Below are positions 30,945 through 39,350 of a DNA stretch of 64,000 nt, one piece after another. The stretch is from Betaproteobacteria bacterium HGW-Betaproteobacteria-11. GTDB taxonomy: Bacteria; Pseudomonadota; Gammaproteobacteria; Burkholderiales; Rhodocyclaceae. The notes beneath the pieces are model-generated. The model saw only the letters and a list, made by a program, of their open reading frames with translations, was not told where the DNA came from and did no database searches. The stretch is taken from contig PHCV01000009.1 of NCBI GenBank assembly GCA_002842395.1, positions 28,505-92,504 on the forward strand, in the 5' to 3' direction. The translations under genes were made by a program, and so were the position numbers. The first letter of the stretch is position 1; each line of letters opens with the position of its first letter.

Positions 30945-31710
30945 GAACGAGCGCAAGACGCGGATCGCCCGGCGTTTCGCTGCGGCCGCCGCCACCTACG
31001 ATGTCGCCAGCCAGGCCCAGCAACAGGCTGCACAACGACTGGCCGAACTGGTCATGCGCTTGCCGGTAACGGGCCGGCCGCCGCGCATCCTTGAAATCGG
31101 CTGCGGCAGTGGGCACCTGACCGAGGCGCTGAGGCCGCATCTGCCCGGCGAATGGTTCGTCAGCGACATTGCGCCAGCGATGGTCGATCGCTGCCGCCGG
31201 CGTTGCGCTCCCGGCGCCCATTACTTCGTCATGGATGGCGAAGTACCGTCACTCACCGGCCCGTTCGACCTGATCGTCAGCAACCTGGCCGCGCAGTGGT
31301 TCGTCGATCTGCCGGGAGGCCTCGCCGGCCTGGCCGAACTTCTCACGCCGGGCGGCCTGCTGGCGTTGAGCACACTCGGCGAACACAATTTCGCCGCTTG
31401 GCGGGCAGCGCACGAGGCCGTCGAACTGAGCGCCGCCATGGTGGCGTATCCGGCCACCGCCGCGCTGCTCGCCGCGCTCCCGGAAGCGCTGGCCCTGGAA
31501 CAGGTCGCCGAACAACACCTCTCCGCGCACCGCGGCGGGCCACTCGATTTTCTGCACAGCCTGCGCGCCCTCGGCGCCGACACGCCCGCGCCGACCAGCC
31601 GGCCGCTGACCGCCGGGCAACTGCGCCGTGTCTTGCGCTCCCTCGCCCGACACGCGCCGCAAGGCGTGCACTATCACGTCGTGCACCTTCTCGCCCGACG
31701 GCGAGTCTGA
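30937..31710 (+). CDS. bioC: Malonyl-ACP O-methyltransferase BioC
   Basis: SAM-dependent methyltransferase that masks malonyl-ACP to start pimelate synthesis. The 257-residue product begins with the BioC-type KTRIARRFAAAAATYD, has motif I ILEIGCGSGHLTEAL and SNLAAQWFVDLPGGLAGL. Overlaps bioH by 8 bases. A 19-bp hairpin starts within the stop codon region (31707-31754). Confidence 0.94.
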   Translation: MSENERKTRIARRFAAAAATYDVASQAQQQAAQRLAELVMRLPVTGRPPRILEIGCGSGHLTEALRPHLPGEWFVSDIAPAMVDRCRRRCAPGAHYFVMDGEVPSLTGPFDLIVSNLAAQWFVDLPGGLAGLAELLTPGGLLALSTLGEHNFAAWRAAHEAVELSAAMVAYPATAALLAALPEALALEQVAEQHLSAHRGGPLDFLHSLRALGADTPAPTSRPLTAGQLRRVLRSLARHAPQGVHYHVVHLLARRRV

Positions 31711-31754
31711 CTTTCAGGATGCGGGAAACGTTAACCCCGCATCCTGAAGGTCAG
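31707..31754 (+). terminator. Long hairpin spanning the bioC stop codon
   Basis: Left arm 31707-31725 and right arm 31736-31754 pair over 19 bp with one G-T wobble, loop of 10 bases. The bioC TGA lies in the left arm. No T-run follows, so it could be a Rho-resistant 3' end or mRNA-stabilising structure rather than a simple intrinsic terminator. Confidence 0.6.
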
Positions 31755-31799
31755 CCCATTCTTGAACTCCCACCCCTCCTTCATTCCCACCCCCCTTCG

Positions 31800-31815
31800 C
31801 CCCCCTCACGGGGGG
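31800..31815. repeat. Short GC hairpin in bioC-ubiA gap
   Basis: Six C, loop TCAC, six G, followed by TT. It lies between convergent bioC and ubiA and might act as a weak terminator for either. Confidence 0.4.
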
Positions 31816-31899
31816 TTCCTGATTGGCTCGCTTCGACCGAAGGAAGTGCAAAGCCGCTCGAACCTCGACAGGATGCCAAATGAGTGAATTTCGTTAAGG

Positions 31900-32784
31900 T
31901 CAGGCCAGCAGGGGTTTGAGGTTCAGCTCGGCCACCAGGCCGAGAAAAATCGCCGCACCGAACCAGGTGTTGTGCCGAAAGGCCTGAAAGCAACGCATGC
32001 GATCACGGTCGCGGATCAGGGTGAAGTGGTAGAGCGCGATCAGGGCCGCCGTCGCCAGCCCGAGCTGATAGAACATGCCGTAGCCGAGCATCCCGCCCAC
32101 CGCCGCGAGAATCAGCAGGGTCAGCGCGTAGCAGGTCATCACTGCCGCCACATCGAAACTGCCGAACGTAATGGCCGCGGTGCGGATGCCGATCTTCAGA
32201 TCGTCCTCGCGATCGACCATGGCGTACTCGGTGTCATAGGCGATCGCCCAGAAGACGTTGGCGACGAGCATTGCCCAGGCCACGCCGGGCACGCGCCCGG
32301 TGGCGGCGGCAAAGGCCATCGGAATGCCGAAGCCGAAGGCGATGCCCAGATAGGCCTGCGGAATGGCGAAAAAACGCTTGGTGAATGGGTAGCTCGCGGC
32401 CAGAAAGACCGCTATCAGGGCGAGTGGCCAGACTTCGCGCCAGATCGGCAGGATGAGCAGGCCGGCGCAAACAGTGAGGCCCGCGGCGAGCAGCAGCGCC
32501 TCGCGCGGCGAGACGCGGCGGGCAGCCAGCGGACGCTCCCTGGTGCGCTCGACATGCGGATCGAAATCGCGGTCGGCCCAGTCGTTCACCACGCAACCGG
32601 CCGAGCGCATGAGCAGCGTACCCAGGGCGAAGATCCAGACCAGCAGCGGATGCGGATGTCCCTGGGTGGCGCCCCACAGTGCCCACAGCGTCGGCCAGAG
32701 CAGCAACAGGGTACCGATCGGCTTGTCGAGCCGCATCAGCTTTTCATAGGCATCGAGACGGGCTTTCAGCGCGGCGTAATCCAT
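31900..32784 (-). CDS. ubiA: 4-hydroxybenzoate polyprenyltransferase UbiA
   Basis: Intramembrane prenyltransferase attaching the polyprenyl chain to 4-hydroxybenzoate. The 294-residue protein has about eight TM segments and both Asp-rich motifs, NDWADRDFD (about 67-75) and [12 protein letters not shown] (about 192-203). Convergent with bioFHC. Works upstream of UbiD in the same pathway. Confidence 0.96.
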   Translation of the reverse strand: MDYAALKARLDAYEKLMRLDKPIGTLLLLWPTLWALWGATQGHPHPLLVWIFALGTLLMRSAGCVVNDWADRDFDPHVERTRERPLAARRVSPREALLLAAGLTVCAGLLILPIWREVWPLALIAVFLAASYPFTKRFFAIPQAYLGIAFGFGIPMAFAAATGRVPGVAWAMLVANVFWAIAYDTEYAMVDREDDLKIGIRTAAITFGSFDVAAVMTCYALTLLILAAVGGMLGYGMFYQLGLATAALIALYHFTLIRDRDRMRCFQAFRHNTWFGAAIFLGLVAELNLKPLLA

Positions 32785-32899
32785 GCGCCGATTTTACCGG
32801 CAGGCAGGGCGGTCAACCGAGGTTTCAAGGTTAAACATCCTGTTTATTGGACTAGACTGTGTTTGTGGGGCGAGGGCCCCAATCCGAGGGAGGGCTATC

Positions 32900-33376
32900 A
32901 TGGCAAAAGGCAAGAAACCCGACAACGGCGCCGACACTCCTGTCGTCAAGGCGCTCAACACCATTCTGGAACTGGAACTCGCGGGCGTGGTGCGCTATAC
33001 CCACTACGCGCTGATGATCTTTGGGTACAACCGGATTCCCATCGTTTCGTGGCTACGCAGTCAGGTGGCGGAATCGTTGGCCCATGCCAACAAGGCGGGC
33101 GAGTTGATCACCCATCTGGGTGGACATCCGTCCCTGTCCCTGGGCCCATTGCTGGAAACGCACAAGCATGATGTTGGCGACATATTGCGCGAATCCGCGG
33201 AACACGAAAAAACCGCGCTGGAAGCCTACCGCAAGCTGCTCAAGCTGGTAGCAGGCAAATCCGTCATGCTGGAAGAGTATGCACGCGAAATGATATACGC
33301 CGAAGAAATGCATCAGGGCGAGGTGGACAAGATGCTGCGTAAACCGGGGGATGTCAGCGTATTCCAGAAAGGGTAG
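32900..33376 (+). CDS. Bacterioferritin-like di-iron protein
   Basis: 158-residue four-helix ferritin-like protein. Helix 1 has LELELAGVVRYTHYALM, helix 2 AESLAHANKAGELI with E58 and H62, helix 4 EEYAREMIYAEEMH with E135 and H138. In classical Bfr the second-helix motif is ExxH, while here E58 and H62 are four apart and the position three before the His is Ser59, so the di-iron site may differ. No obvious haem Met. RBS GGGAGGG precedes the ATG. Probable iron storage or detoxification. Confidence 0.82.
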   Translation: MAKGKKPDNGADTPVVKALNTILELELAGVVRYTHYALMIFGYNRIPIVSWLRSQVAESLAHANKAGELITHLGGHPSLSLGPLLETHKHDVGDILRESAEHEKTALEAYRKLLKLVAGKSVMLEEYAREMIYAEEMHQGEVDKMLRKPGDVSVFQKG

Positions 33377-33445
33377 GCAATTCGACGGCCGCCTGCACTC
33401 GGCGGCCGTCGGATTGATCGAGCGGCAAGGACAGCCGGCGAAAAT

Positions 33446-33865
33446 TCACGAATCGTCGACGCGTCCGCGCAGGACCTTCACCTTGCCACGAAGAATCTTG
33501 CTATCGACGCGACGCTTCTGCGCACCACGGGTCGGCTGGGTGGCGCGGCGCGGGCGGGGGACGCTGGCGGCCCGAGCAATCAGCTCACGCAGCCGCGCCA
33601 GCGCGGCGAAGCTGTTGCGTTCGAGGCTGCGGTATTGCTGTGCCTTGATCACCACCACGCCCTCGGCGCTGATGCGCTGGTCACGAAGTTGCAGCAGGCG
33701 AGCCTTGATCTCGTCGGGCAGCGAGGATGCCCGGATGTCGAAGCGCAGATGAACGGCATTGGAAACCTTGTTGACGTTCTGGCCGCCGGCGCCCTGGGCG
33801 CGAATGGCGGTAAGTTCGACCTCGTCGTCGCGCAACCCGAATGCGGCTTCGGCAGCGTGCGCCAT
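33446..33865 (-). CDS. arfB: Ribosome-rescue peptidyl-tRNA hydrolase ArfB (YaeJ)
   Basis: Codon-independent release factor for stalled ribosomes. The 139-residue product has the catalytic GGQ at 27-29 (GAGGQNVNKVSNAVHLRFD) and a basic C-terminal tail (PRRATQPTRGAQKRRVDSK) that enters the empty mRNA channel. Length matches E. coli ArfB (140). The ATG is 3 bases after the stop of the DUF1415 gene, suggesting cotranscription. Confidence 0.95.
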   Translation of the reverse strand: MAHAAEAAFGLRDDEVELTAIRAQGAGGQNVNKVSNAVHLRFDIRASSLPDEIKARLLQLRDQRISAEGVVVIKAQQYRSLERNSFAALARLRELIARAASVPRPRRATQPTRGAQKRRVDSKILRGKVKVLRGRVDDS

Positions 33866-33867
33866 GC

Positions 33868-34446
33868 CTACTCCGGCTTCGGCTTTGCCGGCGCGTTCAC
33901 GGCGAGCGCCTGCCAACCTTCGAGCCCCAGCCGGCGCAGGGTCTCGATATTGCGCAGATAGATGTCCGCGGCGTCGGGAAAGGCGGCCGTGGCTCGCGTC
34001 AGGCTGGCTTCGCGAATCAGGTGCAGCGTCGGATAAGGTGCGCGGTTGGTGTAATTGGCGATGTCGTCCGGCTCGGCATCGGCAAACATGTAATCCGGAT
34101 GAAAGCTCGCCACTTGCAGGATGCCGCCGAGACCGTGGGTGCGCAGCACGACCTCGACCAGATCGAGGAAGTCGGTGAACTCGGCAAAGTCGGCAAGGAT
34201 TCCGGGTGTCATGAGCAGGGTCATGTCGACTTCTTCGGGCGGAGTTTCGATCAGGAACTTCAACTCGCGTTCGAGATCATCGAGCAGGGCTTCGGTGGTC
34301 CGCGCCTGGCTGACGACATAACGCAGCTGACCCTTGACGTGCACCGCCTTGGCGAAGGGGCAGAGATTGAGGCCGATCACCGCGCGCACCAGCCAGTTGC
34401 GGGTGGCGGCGATGACTTCGGCGGCACCCGCAGTCATCACGGGCAT
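33868..34446 (-). CDS. DUF1415 family protein
   Basis: 192-residue conserved protein of unknown function. Typical stretches are RNWLVRAVIGLNLCPFAKAV, TTLLMTPG-like DMTLLMTPGILADFAEFTDFLD, and YTNRAPYPTLHLIREAS. The ATG at 34446 is chosen because earlier in-frame starts run through the promoter of the divergent lipoprotein gene. Directly upstream of arfB. Confidence 0.85.
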   Translation of the reverse strand: MPVMTAGAAEVIAATRNWLVRAVIGLNLCPFAKAVHVKGQLRYVVSQARTTEALLDDLERELKFLIETPPEEVDMTLLMTPGILADFAEFTDFLDLVEVVLRTHGLGGILQVASFHPDYMFADAEPDDIANYTNRAPYPTLHLIREASLTRATAAFPDAADIYLRNIETLRRLGLEGWQALAVNAPAKPKPE

Positions 34447-34606
34447 GCAGTTCCGGTCGCCAGGAAGGCAGCCAGCGAACCGGGGACAGCCGCGATGAAA
34501 AGAAAAATCTCGTATGCACTCATGGGGCGTCTGGATTACCGAATGGGATTGAACTTTGGCGTGGAATGATCTACACAAGTAGCATTGTCTCCCGGAAACC
34601 ACGCTC

Positions 34607-35020
34607 ATGGACAAGCCCTCCCTCGCCTTTTTGAGCGCCAGCCTGATTGCGCTGCTGCTGGCCGGTGGCTGCGCCGCGCCGCAGCCGCTGCCGTTCCGTC
34701 TGGTCGATGCCGCCTCCAAAGTGCAGAATGGCATGTTCTTTCCCGACAGCCAGCGCATCGAGGTCACGATCGACGGACGGCGGTATGCCGGTTTTTACAT
34801 CGTCGCCATCAGCGTGGCCCATTCGCAGAGCCTGAGCGGCTGGCGCTTCTTTCCGCACGATACGGTGACCACCATTGCCTCCAACTCGGCACGGGCCCAT
34901 CTGGCGGCCGAGGATGGCCGGCAGCTGAGTTGCGAATTCCTGATCGAAGCCCGTCGCGCGCTGGGCGCGTGCCGTACGCCGGCCGGTATCGTCTATCAGT
35001 TGGCTGCCGACGGTAATTGA
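34607..35020 (+). CDS. Hypothetical lipoprotein
   Basis: 137-residue protein with a lipoprotein signal: hydrophobic stretch then LLLAGGC with C22 as the lipidated residue. Mature part contains FFPDSQRIEVTIDGRRYAGFY and a pair of cysteines (C109 and C121 region, QLSCEFL and GACRTP) that could form a disulfide. No family recognised. Outer-membrane location expected because no Asp follows the Cys. Divergent from the DUF1415-arfB pair. Confidence 0.75.
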   Translation: MDKPSLAFLSASLIALLLAGGCAAPQPLPFRLVDAASKVQNGMFFPDSQRIEVTIDGRRYAGFYIVAISVAHSQSLSGWRFFPHDTVTTIASNSARAHLAAEDGRQLSCEFLIEARRALGACRTPAGIVYQLAADGN

Positions 35021-35073
35021 TTGGGCGCCGCCCAACCGCCAGCGTATCGTGCAGCAGATTTATTCGCAGCCGC

Positions 35074-35880
35074 TTACCACAGCTTCCACCACGGCTCGAC
35101 GCGGTTGAGGCTGCGCTTGTAGTAGTCGCTGTCGGGGAAGTTGGCGCGCATCACCCGCTCGGCATCGTCGCGCAGGTCGTTCATGCCCAGCAGGTCGTAG
35201 GCCTTGACCACGATGAACAGCGCCTCTTCGTTGGCCGGGGCATCGGGATAGGTCTTGATCGCGAACTGGGCGCGATTGACGGCGGCGAGATAGGCCTCGC
35301 GTTTCATGTAGTAGCGGGCAACATGCACCTCGTGCGAGGCCAGCGCATTGACCAGATATTTCATGCGCAAGGTGGCATCCGGCGTGTATTTGCTCTCGGG
35401 AAAACGGGTGACCAGCGTCTTGAAGGCGTCGAAGGATTCGGCGGCGGCCTGCGGGTCGCGTTCGGTCAGATCCTGCATGCTGAGATGGCCAAGCATGCCG
35501 AGATCCTCGTTGAAATTGACCAGCCCTTTCAGGTAATAAGCGTAGTCGACATTGGGATGGTTCGGGTGCAGGCGGATGAAGCGATCGCAGGCGGCCAGCG
35601 CCGAAGCGGTTTCGCCCTGCTTGTAATAGGCATAGGCGACTTCGAGCTGGGCCTGCTGGGCATAGCGGCCATAGGGGAAGCGGGCCTCGAGCTTCTCGAA
35701 ATATTTGATGCCCTGCTCATAGCCGCCCTCGGCGATTGCGCTCTTGGCTTCGGTGTAGAGCTTGTTGGCGCTCCATTTGCTGGTTTCGTCGATCTGGTCG
35801 GGCAGCAACCCGCAACCGCCAACGAGAGCGAGGACGGCCAGAGGAAGAAGTGTTCTGAGGATTGCCGCTAAACTGCGCAT
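35074..35880 (-). CDS. bamD: Outer-membrane assembly lipoprotein BamD
   Basis: Essential component of the BAM complex. The 268-residue lipoprotein has LVGGC with C23, followed by TPR-like helices (KLYTEAKSAIAEGGYEQGIKYF region, YAQQAQLEVAYAYYKQGE). Length and the C-terminal NRVEPWWKLW are typical of betaproteobacterial BamD. Its ATG and the possible rluD ATG overlap on opposite strands, so promoters must lie inside the neighbouring coding sequences. Confidence 0.96.
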   Translation of the reverse strand: MRSLAAILRTLLPLAVLALVGGCGLLPDQIDETSKWSANKLYTEAKSAIAEGGYEQGIKYFEKLEARFPYGRYAQQAQLEVAYAYYKQGETASALAACDRFIRLHPNHPNVDYAYYLKGLVNFNEDLGMLGHLSMQDLTERDPQAAAESFDAFKTLVTRFPESKYTPDATLRMKYLVNALASHEVHVARYYMKREAYLAAVNRAQFAIKTYPDAPANEEALFIVVKAYDLLGMNDLRDDAERVMRANFPDSDYYKRSLNRVEPWWKLW

Positions 35881-35881
35881 G

Positions 35882-36913
35882 ATGAACCTTGCCTCGCAAA
35901 AAAGTCCGCCCGATTATAGCCCAGGCGGTAACCCGCCTTCACCGGCTCCCCTGTTGCCGCCAGCGATCGAGATTCCCCGTGAATTCGCCGGCATGCGTGT
36001 CGATGCGGCGCTGGCGAAGCTGTTTCTCCAGCATTCGCGCGGCCGCCTGCAGGACTGGTTGAAAGCCGGGCTGATCCGCATCGATGGACGGCAGGTCGAG
36101 GCCAAATACCGACTGCTGGGCGGCGAGCGGATGACCTGCGCGGAACAGCTCGCCGTCCCGCCAACGCCGAGTTTTTCGGATGCCGCCGAAGCGATCGCCC
36201 TCGCCATCGTGTACGAAGACGCGGCATTGCTGGTGATCGACAAGCCGGCCGGACTGGTGGTGCATCCGGGCAACGGCAATCCGTCCGGCACCCTGCTCAA
36301 CGCCCTGCTCCACCACGCACCGCAGCTGGCCGAGCTGCCCCGCGCCGGCATCGTGCATCGGCTGGACAAGGACACCAGCGGCCTGCTGGTGGTGGCGAAA
36401 ACCCTCACCGCCCAGACCGATCTGGTGCGCCAGTTGCAGGCGCGCACAGTCCGCCGGCATTACCTGGCGCTGGCCCTGGGACAGGTCGAGCGCGACGGGG
36501 TCATCGATGCCCCGCTTGGCCGCCACCCGACGCAGCGGACAAAAATGGCCGTGGTCCGCAGCGGCGCCGGGGGCAGCAAGGAGGCACGCACGCATTATCA
36601 GGTGCGCGAACGCTTCGCCAGGGCCACGCTGCTCGAATGCCGGCTGGAAACCGGCCGCACCCATCAGATTCGCGTCCATCTGGCCTCCATCAAGCATCCG
36701 CTGGCCGGCGACAAGACCTATGGCAAGACCTGCAGCGGCGATCCGCGGCTCGACGCCTTTCCCCGTCAGGCGCTGCATGCCTGGCGCCTGGCCCTGGCGC
36801 ATCCCGTCCTCGGCGAAGAGATGCAGTGGGAATCCTCCCTGCCGCAAGACTTCGCCGCCTTGCTCGCCGAATTGCGCCAGCCACCTCAAGGGCTGCTAGG
36901 AGATCGCGCATGA
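35882..36913 (+). CDS. rluD: 23S rRNA pseudouridine synthase RluD
   Basis: Makes pseudouridines 1911, 1915 and 1917 of 23S rRNA. The 343-residue product has an N-terminal S4 domain (about 30-95) and catalytic domain with VHRLDKDTSGLLV (D162 catalytic) and LETGRTHQIRVHL. A dispersed-element copy (36152-36176) encodes AVPPTPSF in the linker between the domains. ATG at 35879 is equally possible. bamD is divergent, as in many proteobacteria; pgeF is coupled downstream by ATGA. Confidence 0.95.
   Translation: MNLASQKSPPDYSPGGNPPSPAPLLPPAIEIPREFAGMRVDAALAKLFLQHSRGRLQDWLKAGLIRIDGRQVEAKYRLLGGERMTCAEQLAVPPTPSFSDAAEAIALAIVYEDAALLVIDKPAGLVVHPGNGNPSGTLLNALLHHAPQLAELPRAGIVHRLDKDTSGLLVVAKTLTAQTDLVRQLQARTVRRHYLALALGQVERDGVIDAPLGRHPTQRTKMAVVRSGAGGSKEARTHYQVRERFARATLLECRLETGRTHQIRVHLASIKHPLAGDKTYGKTCSGDPRLDAFPRQALHAWRLALAHPVLGEEMQWESSLPQDFAALLAELRQPPQGLLGDRA
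36152..36176 (-). repeat. Dispersed A-run/GTCGGCG element, copy 8 (inside rluD)
   Basis: Minus strand: AAAAACTCGGCGTTGGCGGG then ACGGC. Reads AVPPTPSF in RluD, between the S4 and catalytic domains. Confidence 0.75.
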
Positions 36914-37647
36914 ACACGCCCGCCCTCGACCTGATCCACCCCGACTGGCCGGCCCCGCGCAACGTGCATGCCCTGGTCACCACCCGCCAGGGCGGCGTCA
37001 GTCAGGGGCCGTGGGCCCGCCTTAACCTCGCCGCCCACGTCGGCGACGAGCCGGCGGCAGTGGCCGAAAACCGCCGACGTCTGTGCGCCTACCTGCCGGC
37101 CGAGCCGGTCTGGCTCAACCAGGTGCATGGCGTGCGCTGTGTCGATGCCGGGCAAACTCTGCGCGGGATCGACGCCGATGCCAGCTTCACCCGTACCCGC
37201 GGCGTGGTCTGCGCGGTGCTCACCGCCGACTGCCTGCCGCTTTTGTTCTGCGATGAAGCCGGCAGCGTGGTGGCGGCGGTGCATGCCGGCTGGAAAGGGC
37301 TTGCCGCCGGAGTGATCGAGGCGGCGGTAGCGGCCATGGCGGTGCCGGGCGAGCGGCTCCTGACCTGGCTCGGGCCGGCGATCGGGGCGGATCACTTCGA
37401 GGTCGGCGACGAGGTGCGCGAGGCCTTTCTCGCCCACGACGCGCACACCGCCGAGGCGTTCGTCACGGCGGGCGAAGGCAAATGGCGAGGCGATCTCTAC
37501 CAGCTGGCGCGGCAGCGGCTGCTGGCGCTCGGCGTACAGCGCATCAGCGGCAGCGACACCTGCACGATGTGCGAGAGTGAGCGCTTCTATTCCTTCCGTC
37601 GCGATGAAGTCACCGGACGCATGGCCAGCTGCATCTGGCTGGCATGA
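36910..37647 (+). CDS. pgeF: YfiH/PgeF multicopper-like oxidase/purine nucleosidase-family protein
   Basis: 245-residue member of the YfiH family, described as peptidoglycan editing factor and as a purine nucleoside phosphorylase/laccase-like enzyme. Metal ligands are in NQVHG, TADCLPLLF and HAGWKGL. The C-terminal CTMCESERFYSFRRD is conserved. It overlaps rluD and srkA at both ends by ATGA. Confidence 0.92.
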   Translation: MNTPALDLIHPDWPAPRNVHALVTTRQGGVSQGPWARLNLAAHVGDEPAAVAENRRRLCAYLPAEPVWLNQVHGVRCVDAGQTLRGIDADASFTRTRGVVCAVLTADCLPLLFCDEAGSVVAAVHAGWKGLAAGVIEAAVAAMAVPGERLLTWLGPAIGADHFEVGDEVREAFLAHDAHTAEAFVTAGEGKWRGDLYQLARQRLLALGVQRISGSDTCTMCESERFYSFRRDEVTGRMASCIWLA

Positions 37648-38663
37648 GCACCTCGCCTCCCTCCGCCACGCCTTTTGAAGGGCTGACGCCGGAGTGCATG
37701 CTCGATGCGCTGGAAAGTGTCGGCCTGAGGAGCGATGGCCGGCTGCTGGCACTCGGCAGTTATGAAAATAGGGTCTGGCAGATCGGCATCGAGGATGGCG
37801 CGCCGGTGGTGGTCAAGTTCTACCGGCCGGAACGTTGGAGCGAAGCGCAGATCGCGGAAGAACATGACTTCGTCGCCGAATTGCAGGCGGAGGAATTGCC
37901 GGTCGTCGCACCGACGACGATCGGCGGGCGCACGCTGTTCGTCCATGCCGGCTTCCGTTTCGCCATCTATCCGCGCCAGGGCGGCCGTGCGCCCGAATTT
38001 TGCGAGCCGCGCACCCTGGAATGGATGGGGCGGTTGATGGCGCGTATCCATCGGGTCGGGGAACGCGCACCCTTCCATGTCCGCGAACGGCTCGACCCGG
38101 AAACCTTCGGCCGCGCCTCGCGCGACTGGCTGCTGGCGCACGAGATCATCCCGCCCGAACTGGTCGCCGTCTGGCGCGGCCTCGCCGACCAGGCGCTCGA
38201 GGGTGTGGCGCAATGTTTCGCCCGGGCCGGCGACGTTCGTTGTCTGCGCCTGCATGGCGATTGTCATGCAGGCAACGTGCTGTGGACTGATGACGGGCCG
38301 CATTTCGTCGATTTCGACGATGCCCGCATGGGCCCGGCGATCCAGGATTTGTGGATGCTGCTCTCCGGCTCGGCAGAGGCCATGGCACAGCAGATGACCC
38401 AGGTGCTGGCCGGCTACGAAATGTTCCGCGAATTCGAGCGGCGCGAACTGCATCTGCTCGAGGCGCTGCGCACCCTGCGCCTGCTGCACCACTCGGCCTG
38501 GCTGGCGCGGCGCTGGAATGACCCGGCCTTCCCGGCCGTCTTTCCCTGGTTCGCCAGCCGCCGCTATTGGGAAGAGCGCATCCTCGAACTGCGCGAGCAG
38601 ATCGCGCTGATGCAGGAACCGGCACTGGCCATCGGCCACCTCGCCCGGCAGGGGAAGCCATAA
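37644..38663 (+). CDS. srkA: Stress-response serine/threonine kinase SrkA (YihE)
   Basis: Aminoglycoside-phosphotransferase-fold kinase linked to envelope stress in E. coli. The 339-residue protein contains LGSYENRVWQIG, VVVKFYRPERW (catalytic Lys), the catalytic HGDCHAGNVLW and FVDFDDARMGPAIQDLW. Length near E. coli SrkA (328). Translationally coupled to pgeF. Confidence 0.93.
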   Translation: MSTSPPSATPFEGLTPECMLDALESVGLRSDGRLLALGSYENRVWQIGIEDGAPVVVKFYRPERWSEAQIAEEHDFVAELQAEELPVVAPTTIGGRTLFVHAGFRFAIYPRQGGRAPEFCEPRTLEWMGRLMARIHRVGERAPFHVRERLDPETFGRASRDWLLAHEIIPPELVAVWRGLADQALEGVAQCFARAGDVRCLRLHGDCHAGNVLWTDDGPHFVDFDDARMGPAIQDLWMLLSGSAEAMAQQMTQVLAGYEMFREFERRELHLLEALRTLRLLHHSAWLARRWNDPAFPAVFPWFASRRYWEERILELREQIALMQEPALAIGHLARQGKP

Positions 38664-38713
38664 GCAGCCGCCGTGTAGAATCCACGGCCTGCCTCAACCC
38701 CCGCGAGCACGTC

Positions 38714-39241
38714 ATGCAAAGAATCGTCAAAAACCTCGAATATTTCATTTTCTGGAGCCGTTGGCTGCAGGCGCCGCTCTACCTCGGCCTGATCCTCGCC
38801 CAGGGCGTCTACGTCTATCAGTTCATGCACGAACTGCTGCACCTGATCACCAGGGCCGGCAGCCTGACGGAATCCGGGGTGATGCTGATCGTGCTCGGCC
38901 TGATCGACGTGGTGATGATCGCCAACCTGCTGATCATGGTCATCATCGGCGGCTACGAAACCTTCGTCTCCAAGCTCGATCTCGAAGGCCATCCCGATCA
39001 GCCGGAGTGGCTTTCCCATGTCAACGCCGGCGTGCTCAAGGTCAAGCTGGCCGTGGCCCTCATCAGCATCTCCTCGATCCATCTGCTGCGCACCTTCATC
39101 AATGCCCCGCAGACGGAGGATCGGGTGGTGATGATCCAGGTTGCCATCCATGCCTCCTTCCTGGTCTCGGCCATCGCCATCGCCTGGACGGACCGGATCA
39201 TGATGCAGACCCTGGCTGTCAGCAGCCAGGCCAAGCACTAA
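38714..39241 (+). CDS. UPF0114 (YqhA) family membrane protein
   Basis: 175-residue protein with four hydrophobic segments (about 15-37, 53-80, 108-127 and 139-160). The stretch IVMIIGGYE-like IMVIIGGYETFVSKL and HPEWLSHVNAGVLKVKLA are typical of UPF0114. Function unknown. ATG at 38714 is the first codon with family homology. Follows srkA after 50 bases. Confidence 0.9.
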   Translation: MQRIVKNLEYFIFWSRWLQAPLYLGLILAQGVYVYQFMHELLHLITRAGSLTESGVMLIVLGLIDVVMIANLLIMVIIGGYETFVSKLDLEGHPDQPEWLSHVNAGVLKVKLAVALISISSIHLLRTFINAPQTEDRVVMIQVAIHASFLVSAIAIAWTDRIMMQTLAVSSQAKH

Positions 39242-39282
39242 ATACATGGTTACTCCCGCGAACCCACAACGGATCCACGTGG

Positions 39283-39306
39283 AAAGTCGGCTCTCGCGGC
39301 ACGGCG
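39283..39306 (+). repeat. Decayed relative of the dispersed element (intergenic)
   Basis: GAAAGTCGGCTCTCGCGGC then ACGGC: matches the A-run, GTCGGC and ACGGC ends with a diverged middle. Lies between the UPF0114 gene and the hydrolase. Confidence 0.35.
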
Positions 39307-39350
39307 CTGACATGAACAGAGTGGATTGAAAATGGCTGGGAGCAACCGCA

